Source of the DNA: Macrococcus capreoli | Lineage (GTDB): Bacteria > Bacillota > Bacilli > Staphylococcales > Staphylococcaceae | NCBI RefSeq assembly: GCF_025628935.1 | Contig: NZ_JAOTIS010000009.1 | Location: forward strand, 1-64,000 | Length of the DNA: 64,000 nt | Direction: 5' to 3' | Part shown: piece after piece, positions 16,489 through 25,193 of the stretch | Layout of the letters: each line of letters opens with the position of its first letter | Numbering within the stretch: position 1 is the first letter of the stretch | Made by a program: the position numbers and the translations under genes | Notes under the pieces: model-generated | What the model saw: only the letters and a program-made list of their open reading frames with translations | What the model was told of the DNA's origin: nothing | The model's database searches: none

Positions 16489-16743
16489 GTGAAAGTATTG
16501 AATATTAAAATCATGCAAACTCTTGATAATCCCATAATATTTGAATGTGTTGGTTATTATGACATATCAAATAAAGTCACAGTTTTAGTAAATTATAATC
16601 CACAAACAGAGACTGCTTATGAAGTTGATAAGTCTTATAAAAAAATTAGTGGTTTATATCATAATTTTGATGTTTGTGTATCTTCAGTTATTGAAAAAAA
16701 ATTAAAATTAAACAATCAAAAATTAAAGGAGAGAATAATATGA
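16489..16743 (+). CDS. Small hypothetical conjugation-region protein
   Basis: The 84-residue product begins MKVLNIKIMQTLDNPIIF and is a mixed beta/alpha soluble protein with a lysine-rich end. The start is GTG at 16489, seven bases after GGAGG at 16477-16481; a longer in-frame TTG start at 16432 has no such site. It overlaps the DUF961 gene by four bases (ATGA), so it belongs to the first operon of the element. I do not recognise a function. Confidence 0.7.
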   Translation: MKVLNIKIMQTLDNPIIFECVGYYDISNKVTVLVNYNPQTETAYEVDKSYKKISGLYHNFDVCVSSVIEKKLKLNNQKLKERII

Positions 16744-17066
16744 AACCAGTTTTAGACATTGAAAAAACATTAGGTGAGTTAAATTTTATGGGTGTAGATG
16801 AGAAATATAAGTATGAAAATGGTGAAAGAACTAATGAAGTTCAATATGCTTATAAATTATCAAGTCGTGAACAAGGTGAACAGATTACTGTAAAAACACC
16901 AAATAAAGTTGAATTAGATTATTTACAAAGATGTGAATTAGTAAATGCAGATTGTAATATTTATATTCAATCAAATGGTAATTTTAGTACAGTTGCTTAT
17001 TCGTTTTCTGCTGAAGATATTAAGCCGATTGGGGCAAAAACAGAGCCTAAGCAACCTATGAAATAA
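16740..17066 (+). CDS. DUF961 (YdcP-type) ICE protein
   Basis: The 108-residue product fits the DUF961 family, small soluble proteins encoded at the front of Tn916- and ICEBs1-type transfer regions (YdcP in ICEBs1). It has the typical YAYKLSSREQGEQITVKTP segment near residues 35-55. The role in transfer is undefined, though single-strand origin or replication support has been suggested for the region. It overlaps the preceding small gene and is three bases from the next. Confidence 0.8.
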   Translation: MKPVLDIEKTLGELNFMGVDEKYKYENGERTNEVQYAYKLSSREQGEQITVKTPNKVELDYLQRCELVNADCNIYIQSNGNFSTVAYSFSAEDIKPIGAKTEPKQPMK

Positions 17067-17068
17067 TT

Positions 17069-17362
17069 ATGGTTTATTCGAGTATATTGCTGATTAGAAT
17101 TGCTAATGAATTGAGGTTGAGATTATCTGATCAGATGATTGATTATATTGTTTCTCGTATCAATTATGGTCATGCAATATCTTTACTTGATTTATCATAC
17201 GAAATATCAGAAAGAGACAGGTCTATTAAGTTTTATTCAACTGGCAGACCTTTTATCTATGCTGATATTTGTTTGTTATGTGATGAATTAGCTAAACGTA
17301 ATCATGGTAGAATGCTCAAAAAAAGTGTTACAGACTGTATTTATATTGGTGATATTGATTAA
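17069..17362 (+). CDS. Small hypothetical protein before the relaxase
   Basis: The 97-residue product is basic and helical with repeated leucines (LLIRIANELRLRLSDQ near the start, ICLLCDELAKRNHGRM near residue 73). It has no recognised domain. It starts two bases after the DUF961 stop and ends just before a structured non-coding stretch and the relaxase gene, the position where ICEBs1-type elements carry small accessory genes. Confidence 0.65.
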   Translation: MVYSSILLIRIANELRLRLSDQMIDYIVSRINYGHAISLLDLSYEISERDRSIKFYSTGRPFIYADICLLCDELAKRNHGRMLKKSVTDCIYIGDID

Positions 17363-17377
17363 CAAAGGCACACCATT

Positions 17378-17518
17378 ATAAATATGTCATGTAACTTTTA
17401 GGCTTTTGCACGCGCAAAAATGCAAGGGCGGAGCCCGTTAAGCATTTGGGCAGCGCTTGCGCGTGCAAAAGCCGTTAAGAAAGTGAAATGACATATTTAT
17501 CAAATCGCTTGCGATTTG
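17378..17518 (+). promoter_or_regulatory. Nested inverted repeats upstream of the relaxase
   Basis: Three perfect inverted repeats are stacked in 141 bases. An outer 13-bp pair lies at 17378-17390 and 17488-17500. An inner GC-rich 17-bp pair lies at 17401-17417 and 17457-17473. A tight hairpin with an 8-bp stem lies at 17501-17518, two bases before the relaxase ribosome binding site. The GC-rich core stands out in AT-rich surroundings. It could be a single-strand origin, part of oriT or a leader controlling relaxase synthesis. Confidence 0.75.
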
Positions 17519-17534
17519 TAGGGAGGATAAATGT

Positions 17535-18629
17535 ATGACAAATATAAATGAGCCCCCGACTAGTAACACGGGGGCTGAGCGTACAAATAAAAGTGAGTTG
17601 AGTGCTTGTGTAGACTGGGTTCAAGTCACTTTCCACCACCCCCCCATTTCAGCAATAATAAATGAGGTGTTAAAGTTGCCAATAACACACTTTAAAGATG
17701 AGCCTGGAGGCGCTTATGGATATAATCGTAAGATTAGATATTCAAAGTTAAAAATTTATTATTCTGACACTCGAAATGATATGGGTAAACATTTTGAATT
17801 AACTGGTTCTGCTTGTAGAGAGTTTGAACATCATTTACAAAATTTAAATATGACTTGGCAAGATTTTTTTAAACTTTGTTTAGAGTATGGTGGTAAATTC
17901 ACAAGGATAGATATAGCGATTGATGATTATGTAACTTATCTCTCTATTCCTGCATTAATTAAAAAAATTGATTCTGGTGAATGTGTATCAAAGTTTAAAC
18001 TTGCGAAGATCATTCAAGGTAAAAATATTGCGAATGGTGGTAATAGAGGTTCAACTTTGTATATTGGTTCTGAAAAAAGTAATTTATTTTGTAGATTTTA
18101 TGAGAAGAATTATGAACAGTCATATAAAAGAAATATACCAGTTGAAGATATAGGACCCTGGAACAGATATGAATTACAAGTAAGAAATAAAAAAGCTGTA
18201 GTATTAGTTGATGTGTTGACGAAAGAAACAAATATTGCATATGTAATACGACAGATATTAAACGAGTCAGTTCGTTTTGTTAGTAAACCGGCATCAAATG
18301 ATAGTAATAGAAAAAGATGGCCAGTATATCGCCCGTGGGCAATCTTTATTGGTAAAGCTTCTAAAATTAAATTGACAATGAAGCCGGAGATTAAATCAAT
18401 TCAAGATAATATTAACTGGTTAATTAAACAAGTATCGACTACATTAGAAACGGTTTTGACTGCTGAGAAAGTTGCTGAAAATTTGGGGTTAACTAATGAT
18501 ACTGATTATTTATCATTAGTTTTAGAAAATGCGAATTTAAAAGAAGAACATGAGCAACGTATTACGAATTATATTTTAGATTTGGAACAAAAAAAATCAG
18601 ATACTTTTGAGCAAGTATCTGAAAAGTAG
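17535..18629 (+). CDS. MobT-type relaxase / replication initiator
   Basis: The 364-residue product is a Rep_trans (PF02486) protein of the NicK/Orf20 type. It would nick oriT, stay covalently attached through a tyrosine and start rolling-circle transfer and replication. Supporting segments are SACVDWVQVTF near residue 23, FTRIDIAIDDY near 115 and a basic C-terminal helical tail. GGGAGG at 17521-17526 fixes the start at 17535, eight bases downstream. The oriT-like palindrome then falls inside codons 6-14, an unusual position. The gene is followed closely by the TcpC gene. Confidence 0.88.
   Translation: MTNINEPPTSNTGAERTNKSELSACVDWVQVTFHHPPISAIINEVLKLPITHFKDEPGGAYGYNRKIRYSKLKIYYSDTRNDMGKHFELTGSACREFEHHLQNLNMTWQDFFKLCLEYGGKFTRIDIAIDDYVTYLSIPALIKKIDSGECVSKFKLAKIIQGKNIANGGNRGSTLYIGSEKSNLFCRFYEKNYEQSYKRNIPVEDIGPWNRYELQVRNKKAVVLVDVLTKETNIAYVIRQILNESVRFVSKPASNDSNRKRWPVYRPWAIFIGKASKIKLTMKPEIKSIQDNINWLIKQVSTTLETVLTAEKVAENLGLTNDTDYLSLVLENANLKEEHEQRITNYILDLEQKKSDTFEQVSEK
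17551..17576 (+). other. oriT-like nick-site palindrome
   Basis: AGCCCCCG (17551-17558) and CGGGGGCT (17569-17576) form a perfect 8-bp inverted repeat around ACTAGTAACA. The oriTs of ICEBs1 and Tn916 are likewise C-run and G-run arms around a loop containing TAACA. The match in layout and in the TAACA element supports this as the relaxase target. Confidence 0.75.
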
Positions 18630-18649
18630 AAAACAATTAACAAAAGGAG

Positions 18650-19732
18650 TTGATTCCCATTATTAATAATTTTCGCAATCACTTATTAAAACTAATCAAC
18701 GTATATATTTTATCACGTTTCAATAAAAATGGAAAGACTTATAATGTGAATGAAGATGAGCGTAAGCCTATTCCTAAAGTTAATAAATTAGCTAAATACG
18801 TTGTTTATTTCTTTTGGCTCGCAGTGTTGTTATTAATATTGAGTGGTTTTTTTGCTTTTAGAAATTCTAATCTTGCAGTAAAGACATCGAAAACAAATGC
18901 TGATGAGTTTAAAGTATTTAAAAATGATTATATTGATAATGCGTCAGAACTTCAATATAGTCCTAAGTTACGTCTATATACTGATGAATTTGTAGATAAA
19001 TATATAAATTTATCTAAGGATAATACAGAACGTGATAAACGATCTATTGCGTTATCTAAATTTTTTTTAGAAGGTTATAAAGAAAATTCCAATGATATGA
19101 AGTCTGAAAGAAAATTAAAATCTAAAGAATTTTATAATATTGTAAAATCAGACGGTCAAATTATTGTTCAGTATATAGTAAATTATGATGTTGTTACAAC
19201 GGTTGAAAAAGAAGTGAAAGAAAAATCAGATAAGAAGAAAGAAGAAAAAACAGTTACTAAAGATGTTGAAGAAAATATTAATCAGAATATGATGTTAAAT
19301 ATTCCTTTAGTAGTAGATAAAGATAACTATGGTGTTAATGATTTACCCTACTTTACTTTGATCCCTAAAGATAAAAAAGTTAAGGGTAAAATGGTTGAAA
19401 ATCAAATTGATGATAAATATCGTACTTCTTCAGATACTGAAATAAATGATTTTGTTAAAGAATTTTTTAAAAAGTATGTAACCTCTACAGCGAAAGATAT
19501 GCGTTATTTAATGGATAAGCCGGAGGGCTTAGAAGATAAACGTGAGATTAAAGAAATAAAAAATATGACTGTTTATAAGAAAGATAAGAAAGTCATTGTT
19601 AAAGCTATTATTGATATGACAGATAAAAAGTCAAAATTAATTAATATGGAGCATTATACATTAAAATTAGAGAAAAAAGATGGTAAATATTCTGTTAAAG
19701 AACTAAAACATACTATTGGGGGTAATGAATAA
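18650..19732 (+). CDS. TcpC/ConB-like conjugation protein
   Basis: The product of up to 360 residues has a short cytoplasmic N-terminus, one membrane segment near residues 50-70 and a long extracellular region in two halves, as in TcpC of pCW3 and ConB of ICEBs1 (VirB8-like, NTF2-fold). It would form part of the transfer channel at the membrane. Residues 185-205 are a lysine/glutamate-rich linker. The start is unclear: TTG at 18650 directly abuts AAAAGGAG, so the true start may be an unusual codon a few residues inside, such as ATT at 18659. The stop overlaps the next ATG (TAATG). Confidence 0.82.
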   Translation: MIPIINNFRNHLLKLINVYILSRFNKNGKTYNVNEDERKPIPKVNKLAKYVVYFFWLAVLLLILSGFFAFRNSNLAVKTSKTNADEFKVFKNDYIDNASELQYSPKLRLYTDEFVDKYINLSKDNTERDKRSIALSKFFLEGYKENSNDMKSERKLKSKEFYNIVKSDGQIIVQYIVNYDVVTTVEKEVKEKSDKKKEEKTVTKDVEENINQNMMLNIPLVVDKDNYGVNDLPYFTLIPKDKKVKGKMVENQIDDKYRTSSDTEINDFVKEFFKKYVTSTAKDMRYLMDKPEGLEDKREIKEIKNMTVYKKDKKVIVKAIIDMTDKKSKLINMEHYTLKLEKKDGKYSVKELKHTIGGNE

Positions 19733-19977
19733 TGAATAATTTATTTTTATTAGGTGATATTAATATTGGTGGTCTTTCTAATAATATTAGTAGTCAGGCT
19801 GCTGACGCGATTGGAATTATTGTAATTGTATTAGTGTTAATTTTATTTGCTAAAAAACAGATTGGTGCGATGATTGGAACAATTATTATTGGTGGTTTCG
19901 TTTATATTGTTATTAAAGGTCCAGATCAAATTTTAAACGCTATCGGTAATTTCTTTAAACCTATTTTTGGATTATAA
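19732..19977 (+). CDS. Small membrane protein of the transfer operon
   Basis: The 81-residue product has two hydrophobic segments near residues 24-42 and 46-62 and short polar ends. Its place between TcpC and TcpE matches the small TcpD/ConC-type membrane proteins of Gram-positive transfer systems. It overlaps the TcpC stop by one base and is two bases from TcpE. The function is inferred from position only. Confidence 0.75.
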   Translation: MNNLFLLGDINIGGLSNNISSQAADAIGIIVIVLVLILFAKKQIGAMIGTIIIGGFVYIVIKGPDQILNAIGNFFKPIFGL

Positions 19978-19979
19978 AA

Positions 19980-20363
19980 ATGAGTACTAAAAAAGCGTAT
20001 AATCTGAAAAAGGCATTTAATCAGCAAGTTGTAATATATGACTGGGGAAATGGGTTTAAAACGCCTTTTGGTGTAAATCTTGAATTTGGACTGACATTAT
20101 TATTTGTAGAACTAATATTTTTTATGATGTATAAATTATTTTTACATGGCATTGTTAATAATATTAGTGGTTTATTGATTGTATATTTTACCTGGTTTCC
20201 ATGGTTAGTAGCAAAAAAAATTGTAAAGTTAAAACAAGACGGTAAACCTTTATGGTTCTTTATCTATGAATATTTGATTTATGTTTATAATATACAGATT
20301 AAGAATATTGTTTATTCATATGATGAACCAGTGCGTTATAAAGATAAAGTTAATTTTAAGTAG
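19980..20363 (+). CDS. TcpE/ConD-family conjugation protein
   Basis: The 127-residue product matches the TcpE family: a basic amphipathic N-terminus (YNLKKAFNQQ), a DWGNGFKTPFG-like turn near residue 22, two membrane segments near 37-55 and 60-75, and a KLKQDGKPL motif before the C-terminal helix. TcpE helps localise the transfer complex. A short hairpin and T-run overlap its stop codon, separating it from the VirB4 gene. Confidence 0.85.
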   Translation: MSTKKAYNLKKAFNQQVVIYDWGNGFKTPFGVNLEFGLTLLFVELIFFMMYKLFLHGIVNNISGLLIVYFTWFPWLVAKKIVKLKQDGKPLWFFIYEYLIYVYNIQIKNIVYSYDEPVRYKDKVNFK

Positions 20364-20383
20364 CCCTACGGGGCTATTTTTTT
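20362..20383 (+). terminator. Attenuator-like hairpin between tcpE and virB4
   Basis: AGCCC (20362-20366) pairs with GGGCT (20371-20375) around TACG, followed by ATTTTTTT. The stem starts inside the TcpE stop codon. It is short but has the form of an intrinsic terminator and may reduce transcription into the ATPase gene. Confidence 0.65.
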
Positions 20384-20397
20384 ATTGGAGGGATAGT

Positions 20398-22893
20398 ATG
20401 GACTTAAAAACACCTTATCATAAAGTGAAAGGAAATTTATTATTAAATCGTTTTGGTGAAGTATGGGCGTATTATCGTATTAATAGTGAAGCAATATCAA
20501 CGGCGAATTATGAAGCTAAAGAAGATGTAAAAAAGAAAATGCGTTACTTTATGGAAAGTTTACAACACTATGAAGATTTTCATCTTGAAATGTATGAACA
20601 TGATTTAGATCTTCGAAATAAATTTAATGAAATTAGTAAAGATTTTGATGATGATTGTTTTGATGTTGCCCGTTATTACGCTGATGAAACGATAAATATT
20701 CTTGAACAAGATTTAAATATGATTACACATTATTCTTTTGTTATGGGTGTGAAATTAAGAGAATTAAGCCAGGAGTCAGTAACGTTTAAAGAAGTATTAA
20801 AAACGACATTTAATGATACTACTGAAAAAATTATTAGTTCTTTTGGTTATGATGTTGATATTGATTTTAAGTTATTAGAACGTTATCAGTTATTTGAAAA
20901 AGAATTAGCTGAAAAAATGTTAGTGATTAATGGTATACGTTTATCTGAAGAAGATTTACGTTATATTTGTCGAAAGCCTTATATCAGTAATGAAACACAT
21001 GATGTTAAAGAACAATCGAGTAAAATGACTAGAAGTCAAATTAGTAATGTTATTATTGACCCTTCAAAACATGGAATATTAAAGATTGAAAATGAAGATG
21101 AAGCATTTTATTCATTGACTGTTGTAGTTGATGAATTTCCGGCAGATATGGAATACACACATATTTTTGAAAAGGCTCAAAATTTATCGTTTCCTGTTGA
21201 ATGTCATATCAAAGGTAGATTTTTAGATAATGATAATCTTAATAAACGATTTAATCGAAAACGTACATTACAAAAATCGCAGTTTAAAGAGCGTTTATCA
21301 GTTGAAGATAATGTTACAGATGACGCTTTAGAAAATAAATTTGTTTTTGATGAAATTGAAAGCGAAATAAAAGGTAAAGGCGTATTTTTAGAATGGTCTT
21401 ATTGTTTTGTAATTAAAGGTAGTTCATATAAAGATGTTAAGCGTAAGGCTAAACGACTAATTGAACGATTTGAACAAGTTGAAATATATTGTGTGTCTCC
21501 CCTAGCTGATCAATTACAATTATTCTATTTAAATTTGCATGGTAATAAGTTAAATATTAATCGTTACTGGATGCAAATATCTAATACTGTGGCATTTGGT
21601 GAAAATTTATTTGGTGTATCACAGAACTTAGGAACGAAAACAGGGTTTTATATCGGTCGAATTGATAAGTATATGCGTTCATTATCTTTAGAGGATTCAA
21701 TAGCTTCATCAAGAGATATTGTATTATTTAGTTTGTTACTCGCGTCAAAAGGTATTTCGGGTGCTGCTTCGGATAGTCCTCATGTTATGATTTCGGGTGA
21801 AACTGGTAAAGGTAAATCATTCTTAGCTAAATTATTATGGATATATACATCATTTTTTAATGGTCAACAAATTTATTGGGACCCAAAAAGTGAATTCGCA
21901 GAATGGTTTAATAAAGTATCTGAAAATGAAGAAATTGCGAAAAAATATCCTCTGTTTGTTAAACATATCAAAACATTTAAATATGTAACTTTAGATTATC
22001 AAGATGAAACGAATTATGGTTGCCTGGATCCAATTGTTTTTTTAAATGGAGTTGAAGCAAAAGAGATGTTGAAGTCAGTATTTGATGAAATTAAATCATT
22101 TGAAAATTATCATCATATTGAAACGGCTTTATATCAAGCGATTACAGATGTTGTTGAAATGCGTGAAAATGGTGAAATTGTTGGTAGTTTAGATGTAATA
22201 AAGATATTACAACAAAGTGAAGATAAAGGAATAAAGGACGCCGGTGATTTGTTGTTTGAAAAGACACAAAATAATATTTTGCAGTTAGTATTTTCAGACG
22301 GTAAAAACGAAGCATTAAGCATTGAAACTAAATCAACTATATTACAGGTACGTGGTTTAGATTTACCTCGTTCTGATGACGCAGTAGAAAGTTATACAAC
22401 AAGTGAAAGAAATGGTATTACATTAGTTTTACTGGTTGGTAAATTCTTAGAAAAGTTCGGTAGTCGTAATGATGTTACTACTACTACATTTGTTGATGAA
22501 GGTTGGGCTTTCGGTTCATCAAAGCAAGGTAAAAAAGTATTTAAAAATATGAAACGTACTGGGCGATCATTTAATAATTCATTAGTGTTTATCACTCAAT
22601 CGGTTAATGATAAAGCTGATGATGATAATTCTAACTTTGGTTGTCATTTTGCTTTTGATGACCCCAGAGAACGATTAGAAATATTAGAAGCTTTAAGCTT
22701 AGAATATTCCGAAGAAAGTCCGGAAAACTTAGAAATGTTAAAGGATATGAAAAAAGGTCAATGTATGTTCCGCGATTTTTATGGACGAGTTGGAAAAATG
22801 GCAGTACATTGCCCGTTTGAAGAAATGACAATGGCATTTAAGACTACAGAAGATAATGCGAGTTCGATTGCTGAAAATAAATTTGCGATTTAA
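20398..22893 (+). CDS. VirB4/ConE-type transfer ATPase
   Basis: The 831-residue product is the main ATPase of the secretion channel. The Walker A motif GETGKGKS lies near residue 465, a Walker B-like TFVDEGWAFG near 700 and the C-terminal FITQSVND sensor near 740, as in TraE/VirB4 proteins. The N-terminal half is the typical helical VirB4 region. The start at 20398 follows GGAGGG; an upstream in-frame extension overlaps tcpE and lacks a site. It energises transfer together with the TcpA coupling protein encoded 0.9 kb downstream. Confidence 0.92.
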   Translation: MDLKTPYHKVKGNLLLNRFGEVWAYYRINSEAISTANYEAKEDVKKKMRYFMESLQHYEDFHLEMYEHDLDLRNKFNEISKDFDDDCFDVARYYADETINILEQDLNMITHYSFVMGVKLRELSQESVTFKEVLKTTFNDTTEKIISSFGYDVDIDFKLLERYQLFEKELAEKMLVINGIRLSEEDLRYICRKPYISNETHDVKEQSSKMTRSQISNVIIDPSKHGILKIENEDEAFYSLTVVVDEFPADMEYTHIFEKAQNLSFPVECHIKGRFLDNDNLNKRFNRKRTLQKSQFKERLSVEDNVTDDALENKFVFDEIESEIKGKGVFLEWSYCFVIKGSSYKDVKRKAKRLIERFEQVEIYCVSPLADQLQLFYLNLHGNKLNINRYWMQISNTVAFGENLFGVSQNLGTKTGFYIGRIDKYMRSLSLEDSIASSRDIVLFSLLLASKGISGAASDSPHVMISGETGKGKSFLAKLLWIYTSFFNGQQIYWDPKSEFAEWFNKVSENEEIAKKYPLFVKHIKTFKYVTLDYQDETNYGCLDPIVFLNGVEAKEMLKSVFDEIKSFENYHHIETALYQAITDVVEMRENGEIVGSLDVIKILQQSEDKGIKDAGDLLFEKTQNNILQLVFSDGKNEALSIETKSTILQVRGLDLPRSDDAVESYTTSERNGITLVLLVGKFLEKFGSRNDVTTTTFVDEGWAFGSSKQGKKVFKNMKRTGRSFNNSLVFITQSVNDKADDDNSNFGCHFAFDDPRERLEILEALSLEYSEESPENLEMLKDMKKGQCMFRDFYGRVGKMAVHCPFEEMTMAFKTTEDNASSIAENKFAI

Positions 22894-22966
22894 TCATAGT
22901 ATTATTTGTATATTTTGTAAAAAACATATAAGATAATATTAAAATAATGCTTAAGGAAGTGTTAAT

Positions 22967-23734
22967 ATGAAGTTACATTATACTGAATTATATTATTATA
23001 GTTTAGATGAGTCATATTATAATATAACGCTTGGTTTAGTTCCAGAACCTTTTAATAGTTTAGAGTGTGTAAAAATTTATAATGAAAATTGGGCTAAAGT
23101 AATTTCTAATTTGTTGAAAGATTTTAAAAGTGATTATTTTCAAAGAAGAAGTGTTTATGAAGGTTATGATAATAAAAGTTCATTGAATGAAGTTTTTACA
23201 ATAAATAGGTTAGATGCAGATAGAAACATGATTTATGATTTTGGATTTGATATTGATAAAACATTGAAATATATTAAAAGTATAAATAAAGAGCCTATTA
23301 AATTTTCATTATCTCAATTTGGAGAGGCTAAAGATGATTTACCAATTATTTATCAACATTATGTAGATGATACGCCTTTAAAATTAGAACCTATTATTTT
23401 AGCTTCTGATTTTGTTACTGGTCGTTCATTTTTTTATGAAAGAAATGAAAATATGTTAGATTTACCTTTAGTAATAGATGGTAATAAAAGAGTAAGTTAC
23501 ACAAAATTGCATGGTTTTGATACTATATTAGGTTATTATATTAATTTGAAAGAAATTATAGAAAATAAATTGATGTTGTCTAGATTAGATGAAGCTATTT
23601 TATCACAGACTGATGATTCTATTAGAATTGCAAAACTTGTTAAAGGTAATATGAATGAAAATGAATTTGTTAAAGCATATGAAGAAATTCAACATGATTT
23701 ATTTTTGAATTTATATTTCAATGATTTATTTTAA
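22967..23734 (+). CDS. Unknown soluble protein inside the transfer operon
   Basis: The 255-residue product has no signal peptide or membrane segment and no motif I know. It is rich in Tyr, Asn, Asp and Leu with an acidic C-terminus ending NLYFNDLF. It is separated from virB4 by 73 bases and is followed immediately by a strong terminator, so it breaks the otherwise tight transfer operon. That layout suggests an accessory or cargo gene inserted between two core transfer genes. Possible roles include entry exclusion or host defence, but nothing in the sequence shows this. Confidence 0.7.
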   Translation: MKLHYTELYYYSLDESYYNITLGLVPEPFNSLECVKIYNENWAKVISNLLKDFKSDYFQRRSVYEGYDNKSSLNEVFTINRLDADRNMIYDFGFDIDKTLKYIKSINKEPIKFSLSQFGEAKDDLPIIYQHYVDDTPLKLEPIILASDFVTGRSFFYERNENMLDLPLVIDGNKRVSYTKLHGFDTILGYYINLKEIIENKLMLSRLDEAILSQTDDSIRIAKLVKGNMNENEFVKAYEEIQHDLFLNLYFNDLF

Positions 23735-23739
23735 ATATT

Positions 23740-23773
23740 AAGAAGATAATTTTATATTATCTTCTTTTTTTGA
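23740..23773 (+). terminator. Terminator after the unknown gene
   Basis: AAGAAGATAAT (23740-23750) pairs with ATTATCTTCTT (23756-23766) across TTTAT and is followed by a T-run. It lies 12 bases before the tcpA start. Confidence 0.9.
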
Positions 23774-23784
23774 GGAGTGAAATT

Positions 23785-25179
23785 ATGACGTTAAAGGAAA
23801 TTCCTATTTTTAAAGGAACGAAGATACAACCTTATTATAAAAATTTAAATCAGTATATTTTATTATTCGTGTTGGGAATGACAAGTTTATTTTTATTATT
23901 TAAGATTTACCAGGAACAAAAACTAAATAAAAATGAATTTACGATTGTTACAGTGATAGATATTTTGAAAGAAAAATATTTATCACTTTTTATTATTTTA
24001 GGCGTTGTAACTATAGTGACATTAGTTATTTTGAAGTTATTTCGTCTAAGGGTGATTGATCTAGCTAATATGATTGAAAACCAGGGGTTTATTCAGCGAG
24101 TAACAACAACAAAGCAAACTGAATATTTAAAGATTGAAATGAAACATGATGATTATAGATATTACCCTACTTTTTATTATCGAAAAAAAGGTAAAGATAT
24201 TGTTATTCACGTTAAAAAAGATGGCTCAAGGTATCAACAACATTATTTAGAACTTGAAACAATTATTGAACCGATGTTTAATTGTGAATTGCTTGAAAAA
24301 CGTCATATAGGGCGATATGTGAAATATGTGTTCAGACCATTAAAGTATAAAAAACGTTTGGTTATGGATGCTAAAAATCAAAATAAACGTACTATTGATG
24401 ATTTATATACAATTAAGTTATCTAATGATTTAATTTGGAACTTTGTAAAATCTCCACATGCTTTAGTAAGTGGTATTACAGGTGGTGGTAAAACATATTT
24501 TCTTTTTTATATGATTAGAGAATTATTGAAGCGTAAAGCTGATGTACGTTTATTGGACCCCAAAAATTCAGATTTAGCATTTATGGAAAAAGTACTAGGT
24601 TCTGATAAAGTAGCAGATACTAAAGGTAAAATATTAGGTCAGTTACGTAAAGCTGAAGAAGAAATGGAAAGACGTTATGAATTAATGAAATCGAGTGAAA
24701 AATATAAAATTGGTACTGATTTTAGAAATTTTGATTTAGTGCCCTATTTTGTTATTTTTGATGAAATAACTGCATTTACAAGTATTTTAGACAAAAAAGA
24801 ATTTCAAGAAATGAATGATAGATTGACTAATATTATTATGAAAGGTCGTCAATCGGGTGTGTTTATGTTTTTAACTGCTCAAAGACCAGACGCAGATGTA
24901 ATAAAAGGTTCTGTACGTGATCAATTAGGTTTAAGGGTATCACTTGGTAATTTATCTAGTGAGGGTTATAGAATGGTTTACGGACAAACTGATAAAGAAT
25001 TTCAGCCTATTTCTAAAAATGATATTGGTCGAGGTTATATTTTAATTCAAGGGCAACATTTTGACCCTGTTTTATTTGAAGCGCCTTTAATGGAACAATA
25101 TGATTTCGAAAAAGATGTTGAACAGATATTAATTCAAAATAAATTAGAAGATCCAGAGTGTAGAACCATAATTATATAG
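23785..25179 (+). CDS. TcpA/ConQ coupling protein (FtsK-type)
   Basis: The 464-residue product has two N-terminal membrane segments near residues 24-40 and 70-90 and an FtsK/SpoIIIE ATPase domain with Walker A GITGGGKTYF near 230, Walker B FVIFDEITAF near 325 and GRQSGVF near 355. It would bring the nicked DNA-relaxase complex to the channel and pump DNA. The start at 23785 follows GAGGAGTGA; an earlier in-frame codon lies inside that site. Its order after VirB4 differs from Tn916, where the coupling protein lies upstream. Confidence 0.9.
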   Translation: MTLKEIPIFKGTKIQPYYKNLNQYILLFVLGMTSLFLLFKIYQEQKLNKNEFTIVTVIDILKEKYLSLFIILGVVTIVTLVILKLFRLRVIDLANMIENQGFIQRVTTTKQTEYLKIEMKHDDYRYYPTFYYRKKGKDIVIHVKKDGSRYQQHYLELETIIEPMFNCELLEKRHIGRYVKYVFRPLKYKKRLVMDAKNQNKRTIDDLYTIKLSNDLIWNFVKSPHALVSGITGGGKTYFLFYMIRELLKRKADVRLLDPKNSDLAFMEKVLGSDKVADTKGKILGQLRKAEEEMERRYELMKSSEKYKIGTDFRNFDLVPYFVIFDEITAFTSILDKKEFQEMNDRLTNIIMKGRQSGVFMFLTAQRPDADVIKGSVRDQLGLRVSLGNLSSEGYRMVYGQTDKEFQPISKNDIGRGYILIQGQHFDPVLFEAPLMEQYDFEKDVEQILIQNKLEDPECRTIII

Positions 25180-25193
25180 TTAGGAGTGATGAA

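Noticed and set aside
18650-18652. TTG at 18650 as a secure start of the TcpC-like gene
   Set aside because: It directly abuts the ribosome binding site; I keep the coordinate only as the outer limit of the frame.
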